Positions 43,601-51,298 of a DNA stretch of 64,000 nucleotides are shown one piece after another. Below the pieces are notes generated by a model. It did not search any database. It was given only the letters and a program-made list of their open reading frames with translations, and was not told the DNA's origin. The translations under genes were made by a program, and so were the position numbers. The stretch is from Pelagicoccus sp. SDUM812003 (GTDB lineage Bacteria > Verrucomicrobiota > Verrucomicrobiia > Opitutales > Opitutaceae): positions 62,001 through 126,000 of the forward strand of contig NZ_JARXHY010000008.1 of assembly GCF_031127815.1 (NCBI RefSeq), read 5' to 3'. Within the stretch, counting starts at the first letter, position 1; each line of letters opens with the position of its first letter.

Positions 43601-46150
43601 ATCGTAGCGACTCCTTACGTAAGCACCACGTGGATACAAGCTGTCGTTTTCGCTTATCTCGAAGAAGATCGTCGCATCTCCGCTCCCCTGCGCTTTCGAA
43701 AGCGAGATCCAATCTTCGCCCTCGTACTCCTCACCGTAGTCGACCTCCAGTTTCCAATCCGTGTTGGCATAGAAATCGGCTTCGTTGATGCTTGAGAGGT
43801 GCGATAGGCTAAGCGCCCCGTATTCAAAAATCCCATAGGGCTTCGTCGCTTGCGTCACTCGATGCCAGACTTCAGTCCCGCCAGGCTCACCCAAGCCGAC
43901 GGTCGCTTCCCTCAGATAGCCTTCGTTGGCCTGAAGCGAGATCGTGACCGCGTCTCCCATATCCGACTTCTCGATTTCGATCCAGCTCGCCTCCGAATCG
44001 GAAAGCACGTTTCCATTCGGCAATCTCAGTCGAACCTCTTCGATCCATACCTCCCACTCCTTAAGATTGGTCTCAACTTCGATTTCGTAGGAACCGCCTT
44101 CGATGCCGACGCTTTTTTCCTGGGGCTCAATTTCCAGATAGGCAGCGGCAGCCTCCTGGCGAGCCCGATGCTCGAAGGTATCCGCGCCCGAACTCGCGCG
44201 CACCAAGGCTACCCGAGCCTCGGCGTACGGATTCGCTTCGAACTGCAAGGTGATCGATGCGCTTCCCGTTCCGCTTCCTAGAGCGGGCGTGAGCCAGTCC
44301 GAATCGCTGCTCAGGCTCCAGTCGCCATTCGTCACCACATCGATGTCGTAGGTCTGACTATCGCTCGAAACCGTTCTCTCGCTCGGCGAGATTACGACCT
44401 CTCTGGTTTCGAGCTCCACTGTTAGCGAGTGCAGAAACGAGAAATCGCCTGATTCAGACAAACGGAACAAGGAGAAAGCCAGCAGTTCGTTTTCGCTCTT
44501 AGCCAACATGGGAACGCTGAAGCAGAGCTCGTCCGAGTCCGCTTCGCTAAACACGCTGTAGTCCGGGCCTTCATTGCGCCAGACCCAGCGGTCCTCCGGA
44601 TCGATGCCCGAGATCCTAGGCTCGATCTCGAGGTAGAAGCTTCCTTCTCCCGGAGTGTGGGCGCAGACCTCTACGAATCCTTCGATGCCTTCTACGAGAT
44701 CCGCGTTCACCGAAAGGATCTTGTATCTGTCGTCGCTATCTCGATACGCCGAAACCCAAGGCAGCGTCTGCTCGAACACCTTGCGATTGTCAGCCGAAGC
44801 CGGCTCGTTTATGGGGACTCCCGCAGGATAGCCTTCCCAAACGAGGTCAGGATTCGAGAAAATCGGAGCCCGCCAGTAGTTTCCGGAATCCGGCGGATTG
44901 TATGCCATCACGGTGCGGTAGTATCCCTCGTAGCTTATGTATCCAAAATTATAATCGAACAGTTCGGTATACTCGCAGGAGCCATCTTCGGTGCCGCAGG
45001 CCGCCAGACGATCGTGAGTCGCCCCTAGATTATGTCCGATCTCGTGAGCGAGCGTGAGGTCCGCCACGGACCAACGCCTCAGGATCGAATAGCCGTACCT
45101 ACCTCGTTGATCGTAGGAGTTCATCAAATAGGCGCTGCCAGCGATGTTGTTCTTCAATTCGTCAACCACGAGACAGACCAGATCCGCAGCGTAGAGATCT
45201 CTCAGTTCATGGGCCTCAGGCATGTATTCGTCGCCGCTGAAGCGCAGCCGAAAAAGATCGGTACTCGAATCGCCTGTCGCCTGATAATCCGTCCGTACTG
45301 CTCCCGCAAATACGAGGCGCCCCGGGATGTCGGAGTTCATAAACGCCGCATTGGCGAGTTCGATTCCCACGATGGCATCGTCCTCCAATCTGCTTTGCTC
45401 TTGCTCCGCCTCGTCGGTGTAGAGAAAGAGCACTCGCACCTGATGAGCCGCATCATCCTGATCAAACTCGATTTCCGCATCATAAGGGGGCGGCTCGGCA
45501 TGGTGGCTGGCCGGATCTGCGGAAGCGTCGATCGCCTCCGCCAAGAGAGGCTCCGCGCACTCGCCCAAGGCGTTTCGATCGATCTCATCCACACGGTGCC
45601 TGTCTTCGCCATCTGAATACAGCCTGTATTGTCCGTCTCTTCTATCGACCACCGCGGTGAGACGCCCTTCTCTGCGGATCATGACGATCGTTTCCGCCGG
45701 ATCGGCCCAGCCCTCTGCGAAAAAGGCTTCGTAGCCAAGGCGATCGAACCTCCGCGTGAGACGGGCATCGATGCGCGCATCCTCGAAGAGATCGAGCTGG
45801 AAGGCATCTCCGGGCTCCATCTGGTCGACCGCGTCGAGGTCCACCACTAAAGATCTGGAGCGAATGACGTGGCGGGCGTTCAGCCCTTGAGACGCTTCGG
45901 CGACGGTGGGCGGGGCGCTGCGATGGTAGCGGGATACTAGCGATTGCCGCTCCGCTTCTTCGTTTTCCGAAGCGACGTGACCGCCCCTGGTTTCCTCGGC
46001 TTCGTAGCGAGCAGGTTCTCTGGAGGGCGAAGGGGGTTCCGGAGCCTCGGCTGGTGCGACTTCGGAACCAGAGGGCGACAGGCGCCAAAGCGTTTGCGTA
46101 GCTGCCGCCAAAAGGAGGCAAAGCGATGCGGCTAGCAGAAGCCGTTTCAT
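37664..46150 (-). CDS. Giant secreted zinc metalloprotease with about 21 BACON-type repeats
   Basis: The product has 2828 residues from the ATG at 46150 (GGGAGG about 9 bases upstream). A GTG five codons earlier is less likely. Residues 1-25 are a signal peptide or anchor. A propeptide-like region extends to about 235. The catalytic domain (about 236-475) opens with VRVLFLYTDEAEQEQS and has the extended zinc motif HEIGHNLGATHD at 369-380 and a later met-turn candidate (YRTVMAYNP), as in M12/reprolysin-like metzincins. From about residue 585 to 2701 come roughly 21 copies of a 90-100-residue BACON-like beta-sandwich (pattern GGxYxIxIxSNxxWxI...DWIxxxxxxGxGDxxIxxxVxxN). A unique insert lies before the last copy. 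The C-terminus has DRDLDNLTNEIEFALGLDP. Likely a surface or secreted protease that binds carbohydrate or mucin. Confidence 0.9.
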   Translation of the reverse strand: MKRLLLAASLCLLLAAATQTLWRLSPSGSEVAPAEAPEPPSPSREPARYEAEETRGGHVASENEEAERQSLVSRYHRSAPPTVAEASQGLNARHVIRSRSLVVDLDAVDQMEPGDAFQLDLFEDARIDARLTRRFDRLGYEAFFAEGWADPAETIVMIRREGRLTAVVDRRDGQYRLYSDGEDRHRVDEIDRNALGECAEPLLAEAIDASADPASHHAEPPPYDAEIEFDQDDAAHQVRVLFLYTDEAEQEQSRLEDDAIVGIELANAAFMNSDIPGRLVFAGAVRTDYQATGDSSTDLFRLRFSGDEYMPEAHELRDLYAADLVCLVVDELKNNIAGSAYLMNSYDQRGRYGYSILRRWSVADLTLAHEIGHNLGATHDRLAACGTEDGSCEYTELFDYNFGYISYEGYYRTVMAYNPPDSGNYWRAPIFSNPDLVWEGYPAGVPINEPASADNRKVFEQTLPWVSAYRDSDDRYKILSVNADLVEGIEGFVEVCAHTPGEGSFYLEIEPRISGIDPEDRWVWRNEGPDYSVFSEADSDELCFSVPMLAKSENELLAFSLFRLSESGDFSFLHSLTVELETREVVISPSERTVSSDSQTYDIDVVTNGDWSLSSDSDWLTPALGSGTGSASITLQFEANPYAEARVALVRASSGADTFEHRARQEAAAAYLEIEPQEKSVGIEGGSYEIEVETNLKEWEVWIEEVRLRLPNGNVLSDSEASWIEIEKSDMGDAVTISLQANEGYLREATVGLGEPGGTEVWHRVTQATKPYGIFEYGALSLSHLSSINEADFYANTDWKLEVDYGEEYEGEDWISLSKAQGSGDATIFFEISENDSLYPRGAYVRSRYDTLFISQGGRPPEVEIDLSEKRIGANGGTYEISLQSNLPNLEAWVSGGMYWDEAGARIATDFLDWADFEVSYENGVGLVRVSVKPDDRGFLRSMSIAIGDRELGSVLHVLEQTPSQPYYLLDPQRRSFFLASEGGGGQFEIDSNSDWSIESRFVDPQPGGGQGWARVSPSEGEGAVTVELEVDPNPYPWTRSMTFHVFGQEVYVYQNENAAAVYTLVPENAIYMDASDGSEFIEVRSNELWQVQVIEYGKLNDEGTFVSGDDTGWLLFEKGSEGYPRNRIGINCEVALNESGTTRVARVKVSSPTVEDSFQVVQYSDQDYVRFDPATKSVSSDGETYQIAIESNTSWRIELLSFDIEETYISEPATWIQASPTSGHGNATISVRVDPNYTDYYHRLGALSAGVASHDIFQDSSGYMYLSESERVVPRSGEGFELTVRTNRGAWSMDGPDWVSIEPFYGAGEGRVWVEVSANITGQTREGSIWATDDLGFDYPFEAYLQLTQLAFDPAVAFASSSASLPSSGGSYELDLQAEGDWEIEIEYFDWMTGEATSGDWLQISELSGQGDATLVVEADENKQSLRPLLARVVARSVQTPEVMDLHEVFVSGIAYLEPERETYFAGPEAQTVEALVVSNDLWSAEITAYGKLDEEGSFVPVADANWATFESATETDGVGAIEFALTENESGALRIVRIALESLTESSVFEIWQYSENEYIRFNPLERSVGTSGDDYLLQLESNTRWRIEAIQLDSVDDDATPADWVKVEPNEGEGDASLSVAVAANSEALASRFGFLVTPLSEHQIYQSGVGYFEVSSDELQIGAEGGTLSIDVATNWDAWSSYLDYGDESNDGETNWISYGPGAGDGDARITFTVAKNLVESSRSVELVFSYGDELSIDRRCRIIQDAFVPVLSVTPPSRSLSSEASEYELEIRSNIPWEIDSTSPWVSVFPALGEGDALVRVSVLENPSLEPRQASVFVGDATHLIVQEGAEAFVSISPLQREFESEGGGFVVSILSNTNWELTGLPEWIDADKTSGLGDAQISLSVYENEYAVDREATLSIGEHALAIAQKGAEPWFDVSGFVGEAPSAGESFELTIDSNRTWAVTPRADWIRVDRQSGLGDGIATVTVDANTGLYQRTGELVVDGFAREIVQTGIGYFTLLESEQRFEGGEELSAIEVQTNYPQWRAESLADWITLNSETPTESSEISFSVSKNPDSASRQSGIRFYHMRGEQRMELGELMIFQAGFESRFAFGIPMTSFRSVGGAVDVAIESNVSWSLSASHPWLTVEPSSGVGDGTIRISVPETHWAEDRVAYLRFEEVELEVKQAGAEAFLDLNPAQTTFSSSGGLSSIRVDANTSWQVTTHPSWVQLESTNGTGDGVVVFEVFANESVDQRTGTLMLGDVPILLIQEGVAAFLDLDPLEKELGGEGGVYTVEIRSNSEWNVVFEEDWITVDASAGVGDGKVAVTVRENDSGVPRSAVLSISGVEHRILQQPLPYLIVTPDLVELDRFGGQFSLQIDAMSDWQLLSYPDWLTFVDSGEASKDSLTFRAAPNARAIVLQGAIRIQTGEGDGILLAEATVKQERSMPGVYRHEGPNVAAQALARSDHEIVPGSHAMLWFDEESEAGLLIAICDVDGVPSSLIYSVVEISETAIVLEDAGEETLILSMEETGTIAGEIECVGPVRFEKALEGPATAFQGLQEISLGDAGSLLVIVAPDGEAIVALMGEHDEAETLQGKGVVDETGRLYLSSASDEEDRSIQLIGTSSQGNEPPVSASELSQAALRVGPGEGGYALQIDSLLSWKVTGVPAWIQLDRASGIGRSSIGVTYQSNETTQMRETLLEIGGELHVLRQKGRLDSLEGVEFDQWIQVYYSESELLEMGEGMEALDRDLDNLTNEIEFALGLDPTVPFQIEIMGSGSVMELELKGYNVQPRIEYEFSHDFVNWQPLTQWMMEAEDGRKTMDIEQVGAPIYVRAKADEGE
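38048..44398 (-). repeat. Tandem array of BACON-like domain repeats inside the giant protease gene
   Basis: Protein-level repeat block covering about residues 585-2701 of the metalloprotease. I count 21 units by the recurring N-terminal beta-strand and tryptophan (for example YDIDVVTNGDWSL, YQIAIESNTSWRI, YELEIRSNIPWEI, VVSILSNTNWEL, YTVEIRSNSEWNV) and the later GxGDxxIxxxVxxN turn. Copies differ a lot in sequence, so the DNA does not form close direct repeats. This points to old duplications or strong diversification. Confidence 0.8.
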
Positions 46151-46730
46151 CGCATCGCCTCCCACTGTCGACTGCGAATTTCGGCAGACATGGAGGGTTG
46201 GCCCATCGAATGGGCGCCAGACATTTCAAAGTTGGTCGCGGGGCGGAACCGAGCTTCGCAGCGACGGACCGCTTCCCGCTACAGGCAGACTCTAAAGGGA
46301 TATACGCAACGCTGGAGCGAGCAAACCCATATGCCATTTCGCAGTTACGGGCCTGTACGAAAGGGCTTCATTCGACTGCCCCTAGGTCTCTTCGGGGCCG
46401 ACTATCCGCTCCCAGCCTAGGCCCTCGCTTAGATTTCGCTGCGTGCAAATCACTAGTAGAACGAACTCGGGGCAAACAAGGGTCGCAGCGCCCTATCGTC
46501 TACGCGCTTTCTCGACCAAAACGCCGCTTCGAGAGCCAGCTAGACCTTTGCGTGCCAGCTGGGGCCGAACTGCCAACGCAACCCGCTCATCTCTACGAAA
46601 ACGATTGAAAGCCATCGACTTGCCGCAAAGCTTCGCTAACTCCGCCCAAATCGCGTCTTCCCGGGGAAATCTCCGGAACTGCCGCTTTGGAGACTTGTTT
46701 TACATCCATTTCCCATCTAACTAACAGGAT
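46151..46730. other. Gene-free 580-bp intergenic region
   Basis: This separates the divergently read giant protease gene and rodZ, so it should hold both promoters. I see no protein-like frame, tRNA or strong palindrome, and no convincing sigma-70 or sigma-54 match. Only the GGGAGG ribosome binding site of the protease at its left edge is clear. Confidence 0.5.
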
Positions 46731-47561
46731 ATGCAGAGTATTGGCGAAAGACTTGAAGAGGCGCGGAAGCGCAAAGGCGTCACCATCCGAGAAGCCGCGG
46801 AGGCTACCAAGATTCGTGGCGACTACCTCAACAGCTTCGAGAACAACAATTTCACCATCAACGTGCCCGAGATCTACGTGCGTGGATTTCTGCGTTCCTA
46901 CTGCAATTTTCTCAAGGTCAACAGCGAGAAGGTCATCACCGACTACAACGCCAGCCTGATCGGCGAGGCCAAAGCGGCCAAGCGCGAGCATCGGGAGTTC
47001 TTCGGACGCATGGAGCTGCAGCAGCCGCTGGTCTCCGAGGAGCCGCAAGGCGCAACCCCAGCCGAGGAGCCCAAGGAAGAGCCCCGCGGCGAGAAGGAGA
47101 GCAAGCTGACGTCCTTCTTCGACAACATCGAAAAGGAGGTCGCCATCAAGATCGGCATCATCGCCGCTGCCGCCCTGCTCTTGGTCATCGTGCTGGTCTG
47201 GCTATTCCGCGCCTTGACCAGTGGCGGAGCCGACGAGGGCGCCGCGACCACGCCGTCCAATCAGATGGTTCCCACTCAGAGCCAAACCGCCACCCCTTCC
47301 GCCCAGCCCGCGGAAACCAAATCCATCACCCTGATCGCCACCGGCGACGTGCGGGTGACGGTGACGGAGCGCAGCACCGGTCGCGTGCTTCTCGACAACC
47401 ACCCCATGTTCGCAGGTCAAGAGGAACCCATCGAAATCCGCGATTCGGTCCGCATCGAGTACAACGAAGGCGCGAATCTCAACGTGGAAATCAACGGAAC
47501 CGCCTACGGAACCAACAAGACCGGACCGGGCTACTCCACAATCGACAAGAGCAAGATCTAG
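46731..47561 (+). CDS. rodZ: RodZ-like cell-shape protein (HTH - TM - DUF4115)
   Basis: The product has 276 residues. The N-terminal cytoplasmic helix-turn-helix (GERLEEARKRKGVTIREAAE, then KIRGDYLNSFENNNF and the diagnostic PEIYVRGFLRSYCNFL) is the HTH_25 form of RodZ. A charged linker, one membrane helix (IKIGIIAAAALLLVIVLVWLF, about 138-160), a Ser/Thr/Pro/Gln-rich linker and a periplasmic DUF4115-like beta domain (SITLIATGDVRVTVTERSTG) follow. RodZ ties MreB filaments to the elongation machinery. It is followed by a strong terminator and looks monocistronic. Confidence 0.85.
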   Translation: MQSIGERLEEARKRKGVTIREAAEATKIRGDYLNSFENNNFTINVPEIYVRGFLRSYCNFLKVNSEKVITDYNASLIGEAKAAKREHREFFGRMELQQPLVSEEPQGATPAEEPKEEPRGEKESKLTSFFDNIEKEVAIKIGIIAAAALLLVIVLVWLFRALTSGGADEGAATTPSNQMVPTQSQTATPSAQPAETKSITLIATGDVRVTVTERSTGRVLLDNHPMFAGQEEPIEIRDSVRIEYNEGANLNVEINGTAYGTNKTGPGYSTIDKSKI

Positions 47562-47635
47562 CTCGGATTTCCCAAACAGGGCCTGCTCCGCCTCCGCCCC
47601 CCGCACACTTAGAACCGTCACCACTTTTCGTATAC

Positions 47636-47667
47636 GAAAGCCGCTTGCCACAAGCGGCTTTCTTTTT
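47636..47667 (+). terminator. Intrinsic terminator after rodZ
   Basis: GAAAGCCGCTTG and CAAGCGGCTTTC form a perfect 12-bp stem with a CCA loop, followed by five T. It lies 74 bp after the rodZ stop, between convergent genes. Confidence 0.9.
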
Positions 47668-47750
47668 CTACCCATCCGTCGAACCGGCAAGCTCGGAAGC
47701 CGAGCCCCAGCCAACCTGTCGCTTCACGGCCAGGGGTCGCTCGAAATCGC

Positions 47751-48986
47751 CTACTGCGGGGCGAGCTTGAGCTGGTAGCGAAAACGCTGCTCCACGGGAA
47801 AGCCATCCACGATTGCTGGCTCGAAAATCCACTGCTTGATCGCCTGCAGCGCGGCGGCTCCCACCTCCGCTCTGCCGGAGTCGTCAACCACCATGGGGTT
47901 CTCCACACGTCCCAAGCGATTGACCGTTATCTCCAGCTCCACGGTGCGAGCCTTGGAAAGAGCGATTTCAGGGAGGGGAGAGTAGATGACGCGAGGCGCC
48001 CTGTCGCGCAGATTTGGATACGGAACGGAAACCATCTCCTCCGAAAACGGAGCGAACTCGTTGAAGAAGTAGGTTTGCCTCACCGTCGTCACCAGGGCCT
48101 TGCCTTGATAGATGCCCGGGCGGTAGCGGCTTTGCGTCACCGTTTTCCAAACCTCCGGAATGAACTCCGCCCGGTCGCCAGATATGCTGAGGATCTCGAT
48201 CACCTCGCCCTTCTCGTCGATGGAGAAGGTGGCTACTGCGTATCCGCCCGCCACCACTCCCAGCAGGGATTTGGGGAAATCGAGCAATCGAGCCTTTTCC
48301 ACCTTTGGCGGAGCTCCTACCGCGGAGGAGCGGTTCTCGCGACTGGAGGCGATCGGCTCGTAGTCCGTCTCCGGCTCGCCGGATTCCCCATCCACGAAGC
48401 TGTCCTGCGATTCGTCGCGAATCGACATGATCCCATTTGGATCGCGCACCTCGATTTCCTCTCCGCCGGAAAACAGCTTGTAGCTGAAACGGCCCCCGCC
48501 AAAACCGGGATTGACCGGCATGGTGACCAGGATGCGCTCGTTTCCGACCGCGTTGATGTCAGCGATCTCCCGCATCACATATGTCGCCGCCCCCGTTTCG
48601 GGAGCGATGACGAAGAGAATGAAGCAGTTTTCGAAATCCCTCTCCGCTCGCACCGTAGCGTCGAAGCGAAAGAAATGACCGCCGTAGCTCGAGCCGTAGT
48701 CCTGCCCCATCATGGCATCGATCTTGAGCACATCGACCGCCCCGTCGGTGTAGCGATTGGCCGGCACCACCGAGACCTGCCCCTCGAAGACCGGTATGAG
48801 CTTTCCCTGCACCTCCACCATGGGATAGGAGCCGTCCATCGCCACCACCGGCAGCCGCTCCGTCTCGTAGTCGATGGTGACCTTGGCCTGGCCCATGGCG
48901 AAAGAACAGCCAAGCGCGGAAAGCAGCCCGCAAAGGACACTGCGTTTCCCTCTCTCTACGACTCGGCTGGCAGCGAATCTTCCCAT
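47751..48986 (-). CDS. Exported protein with two tandem TonB-C-like domains
   Basis: The product has 411 residues from the ATG at 48986. The frame stays open further upstream, but that part is antisense to rpiB. A signal peptide is visible (VLCGLLSALGCSFAMGQA). The first 230 residues are an uncharacterised beta-rich domain (YETERLPVVAMDGSYPMVEV). Two TonB-C-like modules follow: GYAVATFSIDEKGEVIEILS with VWKTVTQSRYRPGIYQGKAL, then VELEITVNRLGRVENPMVVD with ALQAIKQWIFEPAIVDGFPV. Classical TonB has an N-terminal anchor, a Pro-rich spacer and one such domain. This protein has none of the anchor features, so it may be a periplasmic TonB-fold protein rather than an energy transducer. Confidence 0.75.
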   Translation of the reverse strand: MGRFAASRVVERGKRSVLCGLLSALGCSFAMGQAKVTIDYETERLPVVAMDGSYPMVEVQGKLIPVFEGQVSVVPANRYTDGAVDVLKIDAMMGQDYGSSYGGHFFRFDATVRAERDFENCFILFVIAPETGAATYVMREIADINAVGNERILVTMPVNPGFGGGRFSYKLFSGGEEIEVRDPNGIMSIRDESQDSFVDGESGEPETDYEPIASSRENRSSAVGAPPKVEKARLLDFPKSLLGVVAGGYAVATFSIDEKGEVIEILSISGDRAEFIPEVWKTVTQSRYRPGIYQGKALVTTVRQTYFFNEFAPFSEEMVSVPYPNLRDRAPRVIYSPLPEIALSKARTVELEITVNRLGRVENPMVVDDSGRAEVGAAALQAIKQWIFEPAIVDGFPVEQRFRYQLKLAPQ

Positions 48987-49154
48987 GGGAACTACAAGGC
49001 GTTGGATCACCTGCAAACCATATGCCAGCCGCCCCGCTTCGCAAGTCCCAAGCGAGCATCGCTGCTCGGCCCGCCCCCGCCGCTTCGATCCCCCGCGCGT
49101 TGACGCCTTTTTAGATTTGAATCCGAGCCTCCGGCCGCCTAGACACCGCCCACC

Positions 49155-49604
49155 ATGAGTAAACTCACCATTGCGATCGGTTCGGACCACGCGGGCTTCA
49201 AGTACAAGCAAGCCATCATCGCCCACCTCGAGGGCCAAGGCTACCAGGTCAAGGACTACGGCACCCACTCCGACGCCTCTTGCGACTATCCCGACTTCAT
49301 CCGTCCCGTGGCGGAAGCGGTCGCCGCCGGCGAATACGACCGCGGCATCGTGCTGGGCGGATCCGGCAATGGAGAGGCCATCGTGGCCAACCGCGTTCCA
49401 GGCATCCGTTGCGGCCTCTGCTGGAACGATCAGATCGCGATCTGGAATCGCTCCCACAACGATGGAAACGTGCTCTCCATCGGCGAGCGCACCGTGACCG
49501 AGCAGCAGGCCTTGAGCATCGTGGATACCTGGCTGGCCACCGAATTCGAAGGCGGCCGCCATCAGCCCCGCATCGACAAGATCGACAATCCAGGGTTGAA
49601 GTAG
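49155..49604 (+). CDS. rpiB: Ribose-5-phosphate isomerase B
   Basis: The product has 149 residues, typical for RpiB. Conserved pieces are IAIGSDHAGFKYKQ, VKDYGTHSDASCDYPDF, the phosphate-binding GIVLGGSGNGEAIVANRVPG and RCGLCWN. ASCDYPDF holds the Cys-Asp-Tyr-Pro segment of the family. Role: interconverts ribose-5-phosphate and ribulose-5-phosphate in the pentose phosphate pathway. It is divergent from the TonB-C gene and 100 bp upstream of an aldo/keto reductase, with which it may be co-transcribed. Confidence 0.93.
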   Translation: MSKLTIAIGSDHAGFKYKQAIIAHLEGQGYQVKDYGTHSDASCDYPDFIRPVAEAVAAGEYDRGIVLGGSGNGEAIVANRVPGIRCGLCWNDQIAIWNRSHNDGNVLSIGERTVTEQQALSIVDTWLATEFEGGRHQPRIDKIDNPGLK

Positions 49605-49704
49605 AACGGCGAATAGGAAAAAACGAAGTCGCGTCGCTCCATCCGAGCCACCCGCTTCCTCGATTCACCTCTTCCATCATCCTTTTTCCGTCTTCATCTC
49701 CCCC

Positions 49705-50688
49705 ATGCAGTATCGTCGCCTAGGCAAATCCGGTCTCCAAGTCAGCGCCCTCTCCTTCGGGTCATGGGTCACCTTCGGCGACCACGTGGCCAACCGCACC
49801 GCCGAGACCTGCATGCAGCTCGCCTACGACGCAGGCATCAACTTCTTCGACAACGCGGAAGGCTACGCCGACGGCCAGTCGGAAGAGGTCATGGGGTCGG
49901 CATTGGCAAAGTTCGGCTGGAGCCGCGACACCTACCTGGTTTCCTCAAAGGTCTTCTGGGGCGGCGAAAAGCCCAACCAGACCGGCCTCTGCAAGAAGCA
50001 CGTCATCGAAGCCTGCCACGCCGCCTTGCGTCGCCTGCGCGTCGACTACCTCGACCTGTACTACTGCCATCGCCCCGATCCCAACACGCCCATCGAGGAG
50101 ACGGTGCGAGCCATGGACATTCTGATCCAGCAGGGCAAAGTCCTCTACTGGGGCACCTCGGAGTGGTCCTCGCAAGAGATCATGGAGGCCTACGCCATCG
50201 CTCGCCAGTACAACCTGACGCCGCCCACCATGGAGCAGCCGGAGTACAACATGCTCAAGCGCCAGCGCTTCGAAGTGGAGTACGAACGCCTCTACTCGCA
50301 GATCGGCCTCGGAACCACCACCTTTTCCCCGCTCGCTGCCGGCTTGCTCACCGGCAAGTACAACGACGGCATTCCCGAGGGCAGCCGCCTCGCTCACACC
50401 CAGTTCGACTGGATGGCGGAGAAGCTGGCCCGCCTGCAAGCCCAAGGCGGCATCGAAATCCTCACGTCGCTCGCCACCATCGCCGACAAGCTCGGGGCCA
50501 CCCTGCCGCAGTTGGCCATCGCATGGGTTTTGAAGAACCCAAACGTCAGCTCGGTCATTCTAGGGGCGTCGAAGCCAGAACAACTGGAACAAAACCTCAA
50601 AGCCTTGGACATCCTCGATACGCTCAATGAAGAGATCATGGATGAAATCGAAATCGCCATCTCCCGCTTCCGCGAAATCGACGCCTAA
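49705..50688 (+). CDS. Aldo/keto reductase, voltage-gated K+ channel beta-subunit-like
   Basis: The product has 327 residues, a (beta/alpha)8 barrel. The catalytic tetrad is visible: Asp and Tyr in NFFDNAEGYADGQSEE, Lys in YLVSSKVFWGG, and His in YLDLYYCHRPDPNTP. GTSEWSSQEIMEAYAIARQY and VILGASKPEQLEQNLKAL (NADPH-binding) are characteristic of the Kv-beta/YghZ subgroup. Role: NADPH-dependent reduction of aldehydes such as methylglyoxal. Natural substrate unknown. A small lipoprotein gene starts 49 bp after its stop. Confidence 0.92.
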   Translation: MQYRRLGKSGLQVSALSFGSWVTFGDHVANRTAETCMQLAYDAGINFFDNAEGYADGQSEEVMGSALAKFGWSRDTYLVSSKVFWGGEKPNQTGLCKKHVIEACHAALRRLRVDYLDLYYCHRPDPNTPIEETVRAMDILIQQGKVLYWGTSEWSSQEIMEAYAIARQYNLTPPTMEQPEYNMLKRQRFEVEYERLYSQIGLGTTTFSPLAAGLLTGKYNDGIPEGSRLAHTQFDWMAEKLARLQAQGGIEILTSLATIADKLGATLPQLAIAWVLKNPNVSSVILGASKPEQLEQNLKALDILDTLNEEIMDEIEIAISRFREIDA

Positions 50689-50737
50689 GGTGGCGCCCGG
50701 CCTCCGGACGAGCGCTGTCGCGTCAACCGTTAGCCAC

Positions 50738-51220
50738 ATGCGCAGCTTCTCCTTCGGCATTCTTGCTTTTTCCGTCTTTCTTTTCCTCAACGGCTGCTAC
50801 GTGCCGCCCAGCCCAAAGCCCAACGCCCTCGCCCCATCGGGCGACTCCGCCGAGACCGCTCCCGACTCAGGCGCCGAAGCCGAAACAGACCAGGACGACG
50901 CCATCTACCAGACCATCACTCTTTCGCTCACCACTCCCTCCGGCGGCTGGTCCCTGCAGCCCCTCGAAGCCTACCAGCTCGAGCACGAGAACCTGATCCT
51001 CTGGCAGCTCACCGCACCAAATGGACCGAGCATCAGCATGATATCGGAAGTGAGCGCCACCTTGCGCCTGCCGGGCCCAGAGCGCGATCTGCAGCATTTC
51101 GTGCTGGGCAAGACCTGGAAATGGGAGTCCAACCCGGAGGTCACGTTCATCGAAGACCGAGCCGAACTCAAAGATGCCCTTGCCGACGCCACCGAGCTCC
51201 CTTTCACTTCCGTCGATTGA
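50738..51220 (+). CDS. Small lipoprotein of unknown function
   Basis: The product has 160 residues from the ATG at 50738. The frame extends back into the reductase gene but only as an overlap. The lipobox is FLNGC with Cys20. A Pro/Ser/Ala/Glu-rich linker of about 35 residues leads to a domain of about 100 residues (TITLSLTTPSGGWSLQPLEA, LILWQLTAPNGPSISMISEV, RDLQHFVLGKTWKWE). No family recognised. Envelope-located. The gene before it on this strand is metabolic. Confidence 0.65.
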   Translation: MRSFSFGILAFSVFLFLNGCYVPPSPKPNALAPSGDSAETAPDSGAEAETDQDDAIYQTITLSLTTPSGGWSLQPLEAYQLEHENLILWQLTAPNGPSISMISEVSATLRLPGPERDLQHFVLGKTWKWESNPEVTFIEDRAELKDALADATELPFTSVD

Positions 51221-51298
51221 GCGCCGCCGCGCCCCAGTCAGCCGTCACCCGCTTTCCGCCTAGCGCCCAGATCCTAGGTCCAACCCATCCAGATTTCC

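Noticed and set aside
46151-46730. Plus-strand open frames (up to 160 codons) upstream of rodZ
   Set aside because: Arg/Pro-rich composition with no start context. They are not conserved-looking and overlap the promoter region.
48987-49562. Upstream extension of the TonB-C gene frame
   Set aside because: It would be wholly antisense to rpiB. The ATG at 48986 directly precedes a signal peptide.
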